Under the pieces are notes generated by a model, which was not told the DNA's origin, did no database searches, and worked only from the letters and a program-made list of their open reading frames with translations. Source: JALUZX01 sp964561605 (GTDB taxonomy: Bacteria > Planctomycetota > UBA1135 > JALUZX01). From it: DNA of 64,000 bases. This document shows, one piece after another, positions 15,594 through 24,075 of the stretch. Position 1 is the first letter of the stretch. Each line of letters starts with the position of its first letter. The position numbers were made by a program, and so were the translations under genes. The stretch lies in the NCBI GenBank assembly GCA_964561605.1, contig CAZLQD010000051.1:79083-143082 (forward strand), read 5' to 3'.

Positions 15594-18200
15594 ATGAAGG
15601 GAAGAGGAGGGTGTTTCCTCCTCTCGGAGTTGGCACAGCCCCGGGAGGCGGGCATCCTAGGCTCCGTGGCGGACACCTTGGAACAAGTTGGCCCATCCGG
15701 GGGGGGGCGGCCCGGGGGATTCCCGGACCGGGCCGCACCGTTTCTCCTGGTCTTGCTGGTCCTTCTTCTGGCCTGGCCCGCCCTGGCGCCGGACCGGACC
15801 TGGTATTCCGCCGACGGAGCCCTGGCCTTCCAGCCCTGGAAGGGGGCCCTCCATCCCAGGGGCCGCCACCCCAGGAACCCCGACGTGGGCGACCAGGACT
15901 TCCTCTACTACCCTTTCCTCCGCTTCATGGCCCGGGAGTGGGCGGAGAGGGGGAAGCTCCCTCTCTGGAATCCCCATCTCTACGGGGGGGTCCCCCTGGC
16001 GGGGAACGCCCAGTTCCCGCTTCTCTATCCTGTGCACGGCCTCCTCTGGCTCTCCCAGGCCGGAAAGTCCCGTTTCGACCCGGCCGCCTTCGACCGGGCC
16101 TTCACCTGGCACGCCCTGGTGCGCCTCCTCATGGCCGTCCTGGGAGGATGGTTCTGGGCGAGGCGCCTCTGGGGGGGCGGGCCGGGGGCCTGGGCGGCGG
16201 CAACGGTCCTCGGGCTCGGGGGCTACATGGTGCTCTGGCTCCAGTTTACGCCGGCCCAGGTTTTCTGCTTCCTCCCTCCGGCCCTCTTCTTCCTGGAGGG
16301 TTTCCTCTCCCGCCGGAAGGGCCTGGACCTGCTCCTCTTCGGGCTCTGTTTCGCCGCCTCCAACCTGGGGGGCTACCCCCAGACCTCCTTCTTCCTCGGC
16401 GGTTTTCTCTGGGTCTATGTCTTCCTCCGGGCCGGTTGGAACCCCAAGGTCCTCCTGCCCTTCGGCCTGGCCTTCCTGGCCGGGTGTCTCCTGGCCCTGC
16501 CCTCCTGGCTTCCCTTTCTCGAATACCTGGGCCACTCGGAGATCCGGGTCCTCAGGGCGGCCGAGAAGATCTGGCCCGGGGGAATTCCGAAGTGGGAGGT
16601 CCTGGCGGCGGGGGCGGCGGGGCTCCTCCTGCTCCTGGCGGCGGCCCGGACGGGGAGGGCGGGAACCCGCAAGGGCCTTGCCTGGGGGGTGTTCCTGGCC
16701 CTCCTGGGGCTCCTTCTCCTGGACGACCACCGCCTGGGCGGGGACGGCCAGCTCTTCCACCTCTTCTTTCCCGGCGCCTGGGGAAGGCCCGAGGCCGGCA
16801 CCTGGCGGGGACCGGTCATGCCCAATTTCGTGGAGGTGAACTGCGACTACCTGGGAGCGGCCCCGCTCTTCCTCTTCCTGCTCTTCCCCTTCCTCCCGGG
16901 AAGGAAGGGAAGACTCCCGGCGGGCCTCTTCCTCCTGGGAGTCTTCTCCTGGCTCTACGGCGCCCAGGTTCCGCTCTTGAATCAGGTCGGACGAAAACTC
17001 CTCTTCCTGGCGCAGGCGTCCCGGGCGGGGGTCCTCTTCCCCCTTGCCGCCGGCGGGCTTTCGGCCTGGGTCCTGGGGCGGCTGGTGGGGATGGGCCGGG
17101 AGGAGCGAAGGAAGCTCCTCTTTCCCCTGGGCCTCCTGGCCCTTGCCGCCCTGGCGGGTTACGGGGCGTGGGCCGGGGGGCTCTGGAGTCCCGGCCGCCC
17201 CCGTCCCCACCTTACGGTTCGGGACGGCCTTTTCTTCGCCTCTTCCCTGGCGGGCCTGGCCTGGCTCCTCTCGGCCCGCCGGACCCCCGTTCCCTCCCTC
17301 CTCCTGGCGGGCCTGCTCGCCCTGGATCTCCTCTCTTTCGGCCGGGGGTTCAACCCGGCCACGCCCCTGGAGGAGATCTATCCCGAGACCCCTTCCATCG
17401 CCTGGCTCGAGAGGGCGGGGGAGAGGGCGGAGAAGGAAGGGCGGCCCTTCCGCGTCATGGGGGACGGGATGACCTTTCGTCCGGATACTCCATGCGTATA
17501 CGGACTGTCCGACGCCAGGGGCCACGACTGCTTCGACCCCAGCCGGTACGTCCTCCTCCTCTACGGCCTCCTGAAGGACCCGGCCACGCTCCCCCAGGAG
17601 GTGGGATGCAGGACCATGCGGGTGGACCGGAGGGCCTTCGATCTCCTGGGGGTCCGCTACGTGGTCACGGCCCGTTCCTGGAAGGCCCCTCCCGGGTGGA
17701 AGGAGGTCTACCGCGGCCCGGGAGCGGGGATCTACGAAAACCTGGACGCCCTTCCCCGGGCCTACCTGGCGAAGGACCAGGTCTGGATCCACAGGCGGCC
17801 CGTACCCTTCTTCGATCCCAGGATCGATCCCAAGGAGACGGTCTTCTTCGAGGATGCCTCCTTGAAACTCTCCGGCAAAGCCTTCCAAAAAGGCGAGGCC
17901 CGGATCGTGGAAGACTCCCCCGACCGGGTCCGGATCCGGACCCAGGCCGACGGCTGGGCCTGGCTCGTCCTCCTGGACAACTACTACCCGGGTTGGGAGG
18001 CCCTCCTGGACGGGAAGGAGCCCCTGACGATCCACAGGGCCTACGGCACCTTCCGGGCCGTGGCCGTGCCCCCGGGGCGCCACCGGGTCACCTTCACCTA
18101 CCGCCCCCGCCCCTGGAGATCGGGCCTCCTGGGGGCTTTCGCCGGCCTGGTCCTCCTCTTCGCCTCGGCCTGGCTCTCCTCCCGCCGCGAAGCCCCGTAG
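15594..18200 (+). CDS. YfhO-type polytopic membrane protein (GT-C-like)
   Basis: A large membrane protein of up to 868 residues. After a short cytoplasmic start there is a first span near residues 48-68, then a luminal loop with WYSADGALAFQPWK and DQDFLYYPFLRFM, and LPLWNPHLYGGVPLAGNAQF, which is characteristic of the YfhO family. About 11 further spans follow, then a soluble C-terminal part (about 590-830) and one final span. YfhO proteins are GT-C-like and in Gram-positives glycosylate lipoteichoic acid; in other phyla their role is unknown. The start is unclear: the ATG at 15594 has no ribosome site, and GTG at 15666 or TTG at 15678 are alternatives. Confidence 0.75.
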   Translation: MKGRGGCFLLSELAQPREAGILGSVADTLEQVGPSGGGRPGGFPDRAAPFLLVLLVLLLAWPALAPDRTWYSADGALAFQPWKGALHPRGRHPRNPDVGDQDFLYYPFLRFMAREWAERGKLPLWNPHLYGGVPLAGNAQFPLLYPVHGLLWLSQAGKSRFDPAAFDRAFTWHALVRLLMAVLGGWFWARRLWGGGPGAWAAATVLGLGGYMVLWLQFTPAQVFCFLPPALFFLEGFLSRRKGLDLLLFGLCFAASNLGGYPQTSFFLGGFLWVYVFLRAGWNPKVLLPFGLAFLAGCLLALPSWLPFLEYLGHSEIRVLRAAEKIWPGGIPKWEVLAAGAAGLLLLLAAARTGRAGTRKGLAWGVFLALLGLLLLDDHRLGGDGQLFHLFFPGAWGRPEAGTWRGPVMPNFVEVNCDYLGAAPLFLFLLFPFLPGRKGRLPAGLFLLGVFSWLYGAQVPLLNQVGRKLLFLAQASRAGVLFPLAAGGLSAWVLGRLVGMGREERRKLLFPLGLLALAALAGYGAWAGGLWSPGRPRPHLTVRDGLFFASSLAGLAWLLSARRTPVPSLLLAGLLALDLLSFGRGFNPATPLEEIYPETPSIAWLERAGERAEKEGRPFRVMGDGMTFRPDTPCVYGLSDARGHDCFDPSRYVLLLYGLLKDPATLPQEVGCRTMRVDRRAFDLLGVRYVVTARSWKAPPGWKEVYRGPGAGIYENLDALPRAYLAKDQVWIHRRPVPFFDPRIDPKETVFFEDASLKLSGKAFQKGEARIVEDSPDRVRIRTQADGWAWLVLLDNYYPGWEALLDGKEPLTIHRAYGTFRAVAVPPGRHRVTFTYRPRPWRSGLLGAFAGLVLLFASAWLSSRREAP

Positions 18201-18482
18201 AAGCCCCTCCGAACCCGGGTCTTTCCGGGGGCGGGCCGACCGGGCAGGGGGGGCGTTCCGAGTCCTTCCCGAAAGCTGCCCATAGAGCTGGGCCGGGTTC
18301 CGAACGGTGGCGAAGGGGTCTATCCTGTTTTGCGGTATCAACCCCTATTCGAGGAGTGGGCATCTCGTCCGACCCGTATTCCCGCCTGGGAGGGGGCTTG
18401 TTTTCTCGGATGCCCCTTGGGGGAACCAGCTTCACCGAAGGGAGGGCTCCGATGGGCAGGGAACAGGCGAGGGGGGGCATTC

Positions 18483-20804
18483 TCAACGGCCGGGTGCTTC
18501 CTCGGCCCGGGGAAGGAGGGGGGCCCATTTTCCGTTCTTGCGCAAAAGGGGGACCCAGGGCCGAAGATCCTGGAGGTCGGAGGGGGCGAGGGGTTCGCCG
18601 GGGCGGGGGAGGGTGCGGGCCAGGGCGGCGGCTTCCCCGGGTTTCTTCTCGAGGAGGGCGATGATGGCCTTCAAGAGGACCGGTCCGGGATCGTTCTGGT
18701 CGGACCGGGCGGCGTAGAGGCGGGTATGGAGGGCGGCCAGTCGTAGATCCCCGTTCTTCAGGGCCTCGACGGCCCAGATCCGGTGGGCCCGGCCCTGGCA
18801 GTAGTCGGCCCTGGTGTGGAAACCGAGTTTCCGCCAGCGTTTTGCCAGGGAGCGCCAGTATTCGGCCCGGCCGGGGTGGTCCTCCAGCCAGGCCTGGAGG
18901 AAGAGGCAGGACATCTCCTCCCTGCCCTCCTTCTCCAGGGCCTTCGATCTCTCCAGGAGGGCCTTGGGATATTTCCGGGCCACCTTTTTCCACGCCTCCA
19001 GGGCCCCCGGGACGTCCCCCAGGGCTTCGGCGACCCTTCCCGAGAGGGCCAGGGTGGAGGGATTCTCCGGGTCGAGAGCCAGGGCCCTTTCCAGGTCCTT
19101 CTTTGCGGCGAGGAGGATCCCGGCCGCTTTTTTGGGCCTGGTCTCGACCATCGCCCTGGCCGTGTCGAAGAGGAGTTCCGCCCGGGAGCGGAGGTTCAAG
19201 ACGTCGTAGGGCCTTGCACGAAGGGCCTTTCTCAGGAGGAGGGGGAGGCGGGCCTTTTCCGCGGGTGTTCCCCTCTCGAGAAGGTCCCTAGCCAGGATCT
19301 GGAGGGCCAGGGGCGACTCCGGGTCGGCCTCCAGGGCGGCTTCGGTATCGGAGAGGAAGTCCTTCCGGTCTTTCTCTCCCAGGGCCTTGGCCAGCAGGCA
19401 ATGGGCCCGGAAGGCCTCCAGGCTCCGCCAGGCCGGGTAGAGGAGGAGGAGGAAGGGAAGGATCGCGGCGACGGCGGGAAGGGGGCCTCTCCGCGGCGGA
19501 TCCTCCGGAGGCGGGGAGGCCCAGAGAAGACCCAGGGCCGTAAATGCTGCCGCCGCGGCGGGCGCGTTGTAGAGGGGGGACCGGAAGAGACCGTTCACGA
19601 GGAAGGCCAGGCACGTTCCCAGGAGTCCCGCTGCAAGGGGGTCCTTCCCCGCCTTCCTGCGTCCCGCGGCGATTCCTCCAAGGAGCAGGACGAGGTAACC
19701 CGCAAGGCCCAGGGCCCCCGTTTCAGCGAAGACCTGGAGAGGGTCGGAGTGGGCCCGGTTCACCCGGGTCTCGAAGGCGTGGTCCATGCTGGAGACCCGG
19801 ATCTCCCGGGGATCCCGCCAGGCCGGAAACTCTCTCTCGAAGGACCCCGCCCCCCAGCCCGTGAGCGGCCGGGCCAGGGCCATGCGGGCCGTGGATTTCC
19901 AGAGGAGGAGACGGACTTTCCAAGTGGAAGGGACCCGGGGGGAGGACCGTTCCGCGCCTTTTCGGGCCGGCCGGGCGGCCCGTGAAGGGGGGCCCTGTTC
20001 CCGGAGCCCCCCTTTCCCCGTGGGGCGGGGAGAGGCGAGGAGGCCGCCGACCCAGGCCAGGCAGGCCCCGAGAAAGAGCAGGGCCGCCCTCCGGCGGAAT
20101 CGCCCTCCCCCGTGGGACCAGGGAAGGAGGATGGCACCTCCCAGGCCTGCCGCCAGGGCGGGGACCCCCGCCCTGGTCCGGGTGATTCCCGCGTAGAGAA
20201 GGAGAAGGAAGAGGGAGACCCCGGCGACCCGGCGGAGAGACCTGCCCGCTCCCGGGAGGAGGACCAGCCCTGCCAGCCCCGGGGCCAGGACCACGCAGAC
20301 TTCGGATGCGGCATTCCGGTTTCCTAGGAAGGATCCCGGTTCCCAGGGTACGGCCACACCCAGGGGATCCCAGCCCGCCGCCTGGAGGATCCCGGCCAGG
20401 GCGGCGGCGGCCCCGGCCAGGGCCCAGGAGAGGAGGATCCAGGGGGCGTGACGCCCCGGGTCCAGGGCCGAGGAGGCCAGGAGGAGGAAGAAGAGGGCCA
20501 TGAGCCAGGCGGTGCCCAGGATCTTCTCCCCCAGGGGGCCGGGGCCCAGGAAGGAGAGGAGGATGCCCGCCGTCCAGAGGCCCAGTCCCGTCCAGGCTCC
20601 GGCCTGGGGGAGGCGGGCCTTTCCCTTCACGACGGCCAGGGCCCAGAGGAGGGCGGGGAGAGGCGCCGAGGCCCCCAGGAGGGCCAGCCTGGCGTCTTCG
20701 TAATAGGGCCAGCGGGGAAAGGTGACCAGGAGAAGGATGGGCAGGAGAAGGACCGGGGGGAGAACGGCAGGTAGAAAGGGCCTTTCCCCGCCCGCCTCGT
20801 TCAT
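18483..20804 (-). CDS. O-antigen ligase-like membrane protein with C-terminal TPR region
   Basis: A 773-residue protein. Residues about 15-460 are polytopic, with the loop GWGAGSFEREFPAWRD and NRAHSDPLQVFAETG that mark the Wzy/WaaL (O-antigen ligase) superfamily; the His in RAHSD is the usual conserved residue. From about 480 to the end there are TPR-like helices (ALALDPENPSTLALSGRVAEALGD). Such proteins polymerise or ligate undecaprenyl-linked glycans in the periplasm; which one here is unknown. The ATG overlaps the ftsY TAA (TAATG), with GGAGG upstream, so it is the last gene of a ribH-nusB-ftsY operon, an unusual place for a glycan ligase. Confidence 0.82.
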   Translation of the reverse strand: MNEAGGERPFLPAVLPPVLLLPILLLVTFPRWPYYEDARLALLGASAPLPALLWALAVVKGKARLPQAGAWTGLGLWTAGILLSFLGPGPLGEKILGTAWLMALFFLLLASSALDPGRHAPWILLSWALAGAAAALAGILQAAGWDPLGVAVPWEPGSFLGNRNAASEVCVVLAPGLAGLVLLPGAGRSLRRVAGVSLFLLLLYAGITRTRAGVPALAAGLGGAILLPWSHGGGRFRRRAALLFLGACLAWVGGLLASPRPTGKGGLREQGPPSRAARPARKGAERSSPRVPSTWKVRLLLWKSTARMALARPLTGWGAGSFEREFPAWRDPREIRVSSMDHAFETRVNRAHSDPLQVFAETGALGLAGYLVLLLGGIAAGRRKAGKDPLAAGLLGTCLAFLVNGLFRSPLYNAPAAAAAFTALGLLWASPPPEDPPRRGPLPAVAAILPFLLLLYPAWRSLEAFRAHCLLAKALGEKDRKDFLSDTEAALEADPESPLALQILARDLLERGTPAEKARLPLLLRKALRARPYDVLNLRSRAELLFDTARAMVETRPKKAAGILLAAKKDLERALALDPENPSTLALSGRVAEALGDVPGALEAWKKVARKYPKALLERSKALEKEGREEMSCLFLQAWLEDHPGRAEYWRSLAKRWRKLGFHTRADYCQGRAHRIWAVEALKNGDLRLAALHTRLYAARSDQNDPGPVLLKAIIALLEKKPGEAAALARTLPRPGEPLAPSDLQDLRPWVPLLRKNGKWAPLLPRAEEAPGR

Positions 20805-21736
20805 TACGCTTCCTCCGGTACCTTGCCCTCCGTCCCCAGGACGGCCTTCACGAATTCGGCCGGATGGAAATCCTCCAGGTCGTCCAGGCCCTCTCCCACG
20901 CCGATGAACTTGACGGGGATCGACATGTGGCGGCGGATCCCGAAGACGGCGCCGCCCTTGGCGGTTCCGTCCATCTTGGCCAGGATCAGCCCCGTCACGG
21001 GGGTCCGGGCGCTGAACTCCTCGGCCTGGCGGATGGCGTTCTGGCCCGTAGTGGCGTCCAGGACGAGGAGGGTCTCGTGGGGGGCCTCGGGGATCTTCTT
21101 CTGGATCACCCGCTTGATCTTCTCCAGCTCGGCCATCAGGTTCTTCTGGGTGTGGAGGCGCCCCGCCGTGTCGATGACGAGGAAGTCCACGCCTTTCGCC
21201 AGGGCGGAATCCACGGCGTCGAAGACCACGGCTCCCGGGTCGGCGCCGGTCTTCTGCTTGACCAGGGGCACGCCGATCCGCTCGGCCCATATGGTGAGCT
21301 GTTCCACCGCGGCGGCCCGGAAGGTGTCCGCCGCGGCGAGCATCACCTCGTTCCCCTGGTCCTTGAGGCGCTTGGCCAGCTTGGCGATGGAGGTGGTCTT
21401 GCCCGATCCGTTCACCCCGGTGACGAGGATCACCGTGGGTCCCTGGGGCGCCCGGGCCAGGGTGGCCTCGCACCCCTCCAGGCGGTCCAGGAGGAGCTTC
21501 TCCAGGTAGGGCAGGACCTCCTGGGTCTCGGTGATCTCCTTCTCCTTCCAGGCCCGGGTGATCTCTTCGACGATCTCCGTGCCCGTCGGCCCCAGGTCGG
21601 CCTCGTAGAGGAGTTCCTCCAGCTCCTCCAGGGTCTCCTCGTCCAGCTTGCGCCCGAAAGGAAAGAGTTTCGCCAGTCCCCGGCCGAGCTTCTTCCTGGT
21701 GCGGGCCAGGCCCTTGAGTATCCTGCCGAACACCAC
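20804..21736 (-). CDS. ftsY: Signal recognition particle receptor FtsY
   Basis: A 310-residue SRP GTPase. It has an N domain (about 1-90), then G1 GVNGSGKTT at 107-115, ADTFRAAA, DTAGRLH, TKMDGTAKGG and the closing GVGEGLDDL. It receives SRP-ribosome complexes at the inner membrane and works with Ffh and SecYEG. The long acidic A domain of E. coli FtsY is absent; the N-terminus instead is basic (RILKGLARTRKKLGRG) and could contact membrane lipids directly. The GTG start has GAGGAG upstream, 13 nt after the nusB stop. Confidence 0.95.
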   Translation of the reverse strand: MVFGRILKGLARTRKKLGRGLAKLFPFGRKLDEETLEELEELLYEADLGPTGTEIVEEITRAWKEKEITETQEVLPYLEKLLLDRLEGCEATLARAPQGPTVILVTGVNGSGKTTSIAKLAKRLKDQGNEVMLAAADTFRAAAVEQLTIWAERIGVPLVKQKTGADPGAVVFDAVDSALAKGVDFLVIDTAGRLHTQKNLMAELEKIKRVIQKKIPEAPHETLLVLDATTGQNAIRQAEEFSARTPVTGLILAKMDGTAKGGAVFGIRRHMSIPVKFIGVGEGLDDLEDFHPAEFVKAVLGTEGKVPEEA

Positions 21737-21749
21737 GCTCTCCTCCTCG

Positions 21750-22217
21750 TCAGTTCCGCCCGCCCGGCGGCTCCGGTCTCTCCGTCCCCTCCTTCCCGGA
21801 GCCCTCCTTCCCGGCCAGGGCCTGGTTCTTCACCCGGTCCAGGATCCCGTTGATGAAGGACCCCGAGTTGGCCGTGGAGAAGCGCTTTCCCAGCTCGATG
21901 GCCTCGTTGATGGTCACCTTGGGGGGGATGTCGTCGCAGTAGAGGAGTTCGAAGATGGCCATGCGCAGGATGTTCCTGTCCACCACGGCCATGCGGGAGA
22001 TCTCCCAATTGCGGGCCACCGAGGCGAGTTTCTTGTCCACTACGTCCAGGGTGTCCCTGGTGCCCGTGATCAGGCGTAGGGCGAACTCCTGGACCTCCCG
22101 GTCCTTGCTTCCCTCCTGCAAGAAGTCGGCGAGCTGGTCCATCACCTCCGGTCCCCTGAGGTCGAGGATGTAGAGGAACTGGACGGCCAGCTCTCTTGCC
22201 CTGGTTCGGCGACGCAT
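21750..22217 (-). CDS. nusB: Transcription antitermination factor NusB
   Basis: A 155-residue all-helical protein: RTRARELAVQFLYILD at the N-terminus, VDRNILRMAIFELLYCDDIPPKVTINEAIELGKRFS in the conserved C-terminal half, and SGSFINGILDRV. NusB with NusE (S10) binds boxA RNA in rRNA leaders and supports antitermination. The last 20 residues form a charged, proline-rich tail beyond the usual end. It is preceded by ribH, a gene order common in bacteria. Confidence 0.95.
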   Translation of the reverse strand: MRRRTRARELAVQFLYILDLRGPEVMDQLADFLQEGSKDREVQEFALRLITGTRDTLDVVDKKLASVARNWEISRMAVVDRNILRMAIFELLYCDDIPPKVTINEAIELGKRFSTANSGSFINGILDRVKNQALAGKEGSGKEGTERPEPPGGRN

Positions 22218-22244
22218 CGTTCCTGGTTCGACTCCTCCCTTTGC

Positions 22245-22274
22245 GGGCGCCGGACCGGCTGGTCCGGGGCGCCC
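22245..22274. other. Hairpin in the ribH-nusB intergenic space
   Basis: GGGCGCCGGACC (22245-22256) and GGTCCGGGGCGCCC (22261-22274) pair with a small internal bulge around a GGCT loop. There is no T-run, so it is more likely a processing or pausing structure within the operon than a terminator. Confidence 0.4.
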
Positions 22275-22299
22275 GATTCGGCCCGCCCGAGGCCCGGTT

Positions 22300-22764
22300 T
22301 CAGATCTTGCCCATCAGGTCCGCCATCTCCAGGGCGTCCGTGGCTGCCTGGGCGCCCTTGTTGCCCGCCTTGGTGCCGGCCCTCTCCAGGGCCTGCTCGA
22401 TGGTGTCGCAGGTCAGGACGCCGAAGATACAGGGCACGCCCGTATCCAGGGAGACCTGGGCCACTCCGCGGGAGACCTGGGCGGCGATGTAGTCGAAATG
22501 GGGGGTGGCCCCCCGGATGACCGCTCCCAGGCAGATTACGGCCTGGTATTTCCCCGTGGCGGCGAGTCTCTTGGCGGCCAGGGGAATCTCGAAGGCCCCG
22601 GGGACCCAGACCTGGGTGATCTTCCCGGGATCGGTGCCATGGCGTTCCAGGATGTCCAGGGCTCCGGCCAGGAGCTTGCCCGTGATGGCCTCGTTGAACC
22701 GGGCCACCACGACGGCGAAGGACCGGCCCTTTCCGTCCAGCTTGCCTTGAATGGGTTTCACCAT
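22300..22764 (-). CDS. ribH: 6,7-dimethyl-8-ribityllumazine synthase
   Basis: A 154-residue lumazine synthase: VVVARFNEAITGKLLAGAL near the N-terminus (substrate-binding Phe-Asn), VPGAFEIPLAAKRL, GAVIRGATPHFDYI with the catalytic His, and FGVLTCDTIEQALERAG. It condenses the ribityl-amino-uracil with dihydroxybutanone phosphate in riboflavin synthesis, forming cytoplasmic cage-like oligomers. Length matches the family. It is the first visible gene of a minus-strand operon with nusB and ftsY; other rib genes are not in the window. Confidence 0.95.
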   Translation of the reverse strand: MVKPIQGKLDGKGRSFAVVVARFNEAITGKLLAGALDILERHGTDPGKITQVWVPGAFEIPLAAKRLAATGKYQAVICLGAVIRGATPHFDYIAAQVSRGVAQVSLDTGVPCIFGVLTCDTIEQALERAGTKAGNKGAQAATDALEMADLMGKI

Positions 22765-22880
22765 GGCGAGGAACCTCCCTGGGTCAGGCTACGTTCGGGC
22801 TCCCAGGTTAGCAGGGACCCTCCCCCCGGGCCAGGGAAGGAGGGCCGAAGAGGGCGAGAATTCTCGAAGCCCTTTCCGCC

Positions 22881-23723
22881 TCAGTTCTTCCAGAACCCCT
22901 GGGTGCTCGTGGAGAGCCTTCCCCGGGAGGCGCCCTTCTCCACGGAGGCCTTCTTGTCCTCCTTGGATGGGGCCTTCTCCGGGGCCTCCGCCACGGGACA
23001 ACCCTGGCGGTACCAGATCACCAGGTATTTCTTCCACTCCTTCACGGTGAAGAGCTTCTTCCCGGTGATGTTGGCCAGGACTTCCCTCAAGGCCCGCTGG
23101 ACGGGAGGAAGGTCCAGATCCTTGGCGATCTCTTCCTTCGTGGGGGGCCGCATCTTCATGGCGATCTTCTTGACCAGCTCCCGCCTTTTCCTGACGGGCA
23201 GGTCCTTCCAGGCGGCCAGGCCCCGAACGGCCGCCACGGCCACGTGGGCGTCCTGGTCCTGGGCCAGGCGGAGGAGGATCTTCCACGAAGAGGGCCTCTT
23301 GGCTTCCACCAGGGTTGCGATGGCCCTGAGGCGGAGGAAGACGGGCTGGCGGCGGAGGCGGGTCAGGATGGCTCTCTCCAGTTCTTCGATCCCCGGGTCG
23401 CCCAGCTCCTTCAGGTTCTTCAGGGCGAACATCTTGGGCTCGTCCGAGGGAAGGCGGGTGTCCAGGACGCGGACCAGGGCCCGGGCCACCTCCTTGGCGG
23501 ATTTCTTGTCGCAATAGAGCCTCATGAGGACGTCCATCTGGTGGATGGCGTCGTTCCCGTCCCGGGCCCGGAGGGCGGCCTTGAGATCCTTGAGGGTGAG
23601 CTTCCTCTCCTTGTCCATCCGCTTCTTCTGTTCCCTGCTCAGCTTGGAATACTGGGCGGGACAGGGCGCAGCAGCCAAGAAGAGAGGGAAGGCGAGCCCG
23701 ACCAGGAGGATCGCTCGTTTCAT
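22881..23723 (-). CDS. Secreted HEAT-repeat-like protein of unknown function
   Basis: A 280-residue protein with a signal peptide (MKRAILLVGLAFPLFLAAAPCPAQ). The mature part is helical with repeating patterns such as RLRAIATLVEAKRPSSWKILLRLAQDQDAHVAVAAVRGLAAW, which look like HEAT/armadillo repeats. A basic, serine-rich C-terminal tail follows a KKYLVIWYRQG segment. HEAT repeats usually mediate protein binding; no enzyme motif is visible. The start at 23723 is chosen because the signal peptide begins there; the longer frame upstream has no such logic. It stands alone, 116 nt after ribH in the opposite direction of time (ribH starts at 22764). Confidence 0.65.
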   Translation of the reverse strand: MKRAILLVGLAFPLFLAAAPCPAQYSKLSREQKKRMDKERKLTLKDLKAALRARDGNDAIHQMDVLMRLYCDKKSAKEVARALVRVLDTRLPSDEPKMFALKNLKELGDPGIEELERAILTRLRRQPVFLRLRAIATLVEAKRPSSWKILLRLAQDQDAHVAVAAVRGLAAWKDLPVRKRRELVKKIAMKMRPPTKEEIAKDLDLPPVQRALREVLANITGKKLFTVKEWKKYLVIWYRQGCPVAEAPEKAPSKEDKKASVEKGASRGRLSTSTQGFWKN

Positions 23724-24075
23724 GGATCCTATCCGTCCTTCGTCTTTTCCGGGAAACCCGGGGCTGGAGAGGGGCCTCCATCCTTTCCCGGAGGATCCCC
23801 CCTCTGCGATCCGGATCTCCACCGTCCTATATTCACCACCCGCCGGACGGCTGCACCAGGACCACAACCATCCTCGAAATCAAACATAGCCAACACACTA
23901 TCGCCGGTTACATCATCTTTTTCAGTTTCTTGGGAGAGGGCCGGAAGACCGGGCTCCTTCCCCATCTCATATCGGACATCCGGGGGGGCTTCGATCACCC
24001 TATGGACCTGGAATCTTCCCGGGTGCAACCTGGAGCGCCGGGGAGGGAGTGAGAGGAGAGAGGTTGGAGGGAAGG
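23724..24075. other. Divergent intergenic region with an A+T-rich core
   Basis: About 350 nt between the HEAT-like gene (leftward) and the MoeA-like gene (rightward). Positions about 23860-23945 are clearly richer in A+T than anything nearby, as expected for divergent promoters. TATAGG on the minus strand (near 23826-23831) is a possible -10 for the leftward gene, without a clear -35. A 99-codon minus-strand frame here has unusual codon use and is not called. Confidence 0.4.

Noticed and set aside
15657..18341. An 894-codon minus-strand open frame opposite the YfhO-type gene
   Set aside because: It is Gly/Pro/Glu-rich, has no domain pattern, and arises because antisense frames of G+C-rich genes rarely contain stops. 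The plus-strand frame has membrane spans and family motifs.
20804..21473. Extension of the O-antigen-ligase frame upstream through the ftsY region
   Set aside because: This part is in another frame of ftsY and is Arg/Gly-rich. The ATG at 20804, overlapping the ftsY stop with GGAGG upstream, is the true start.
23729..24028. A 99-codon minus-strand frame covering the A+T-rich intergenic stretch
   Set aside because: It would need a non-ATG start, and codon use is unlike the neighbours. The region is better read as divergent promoters.
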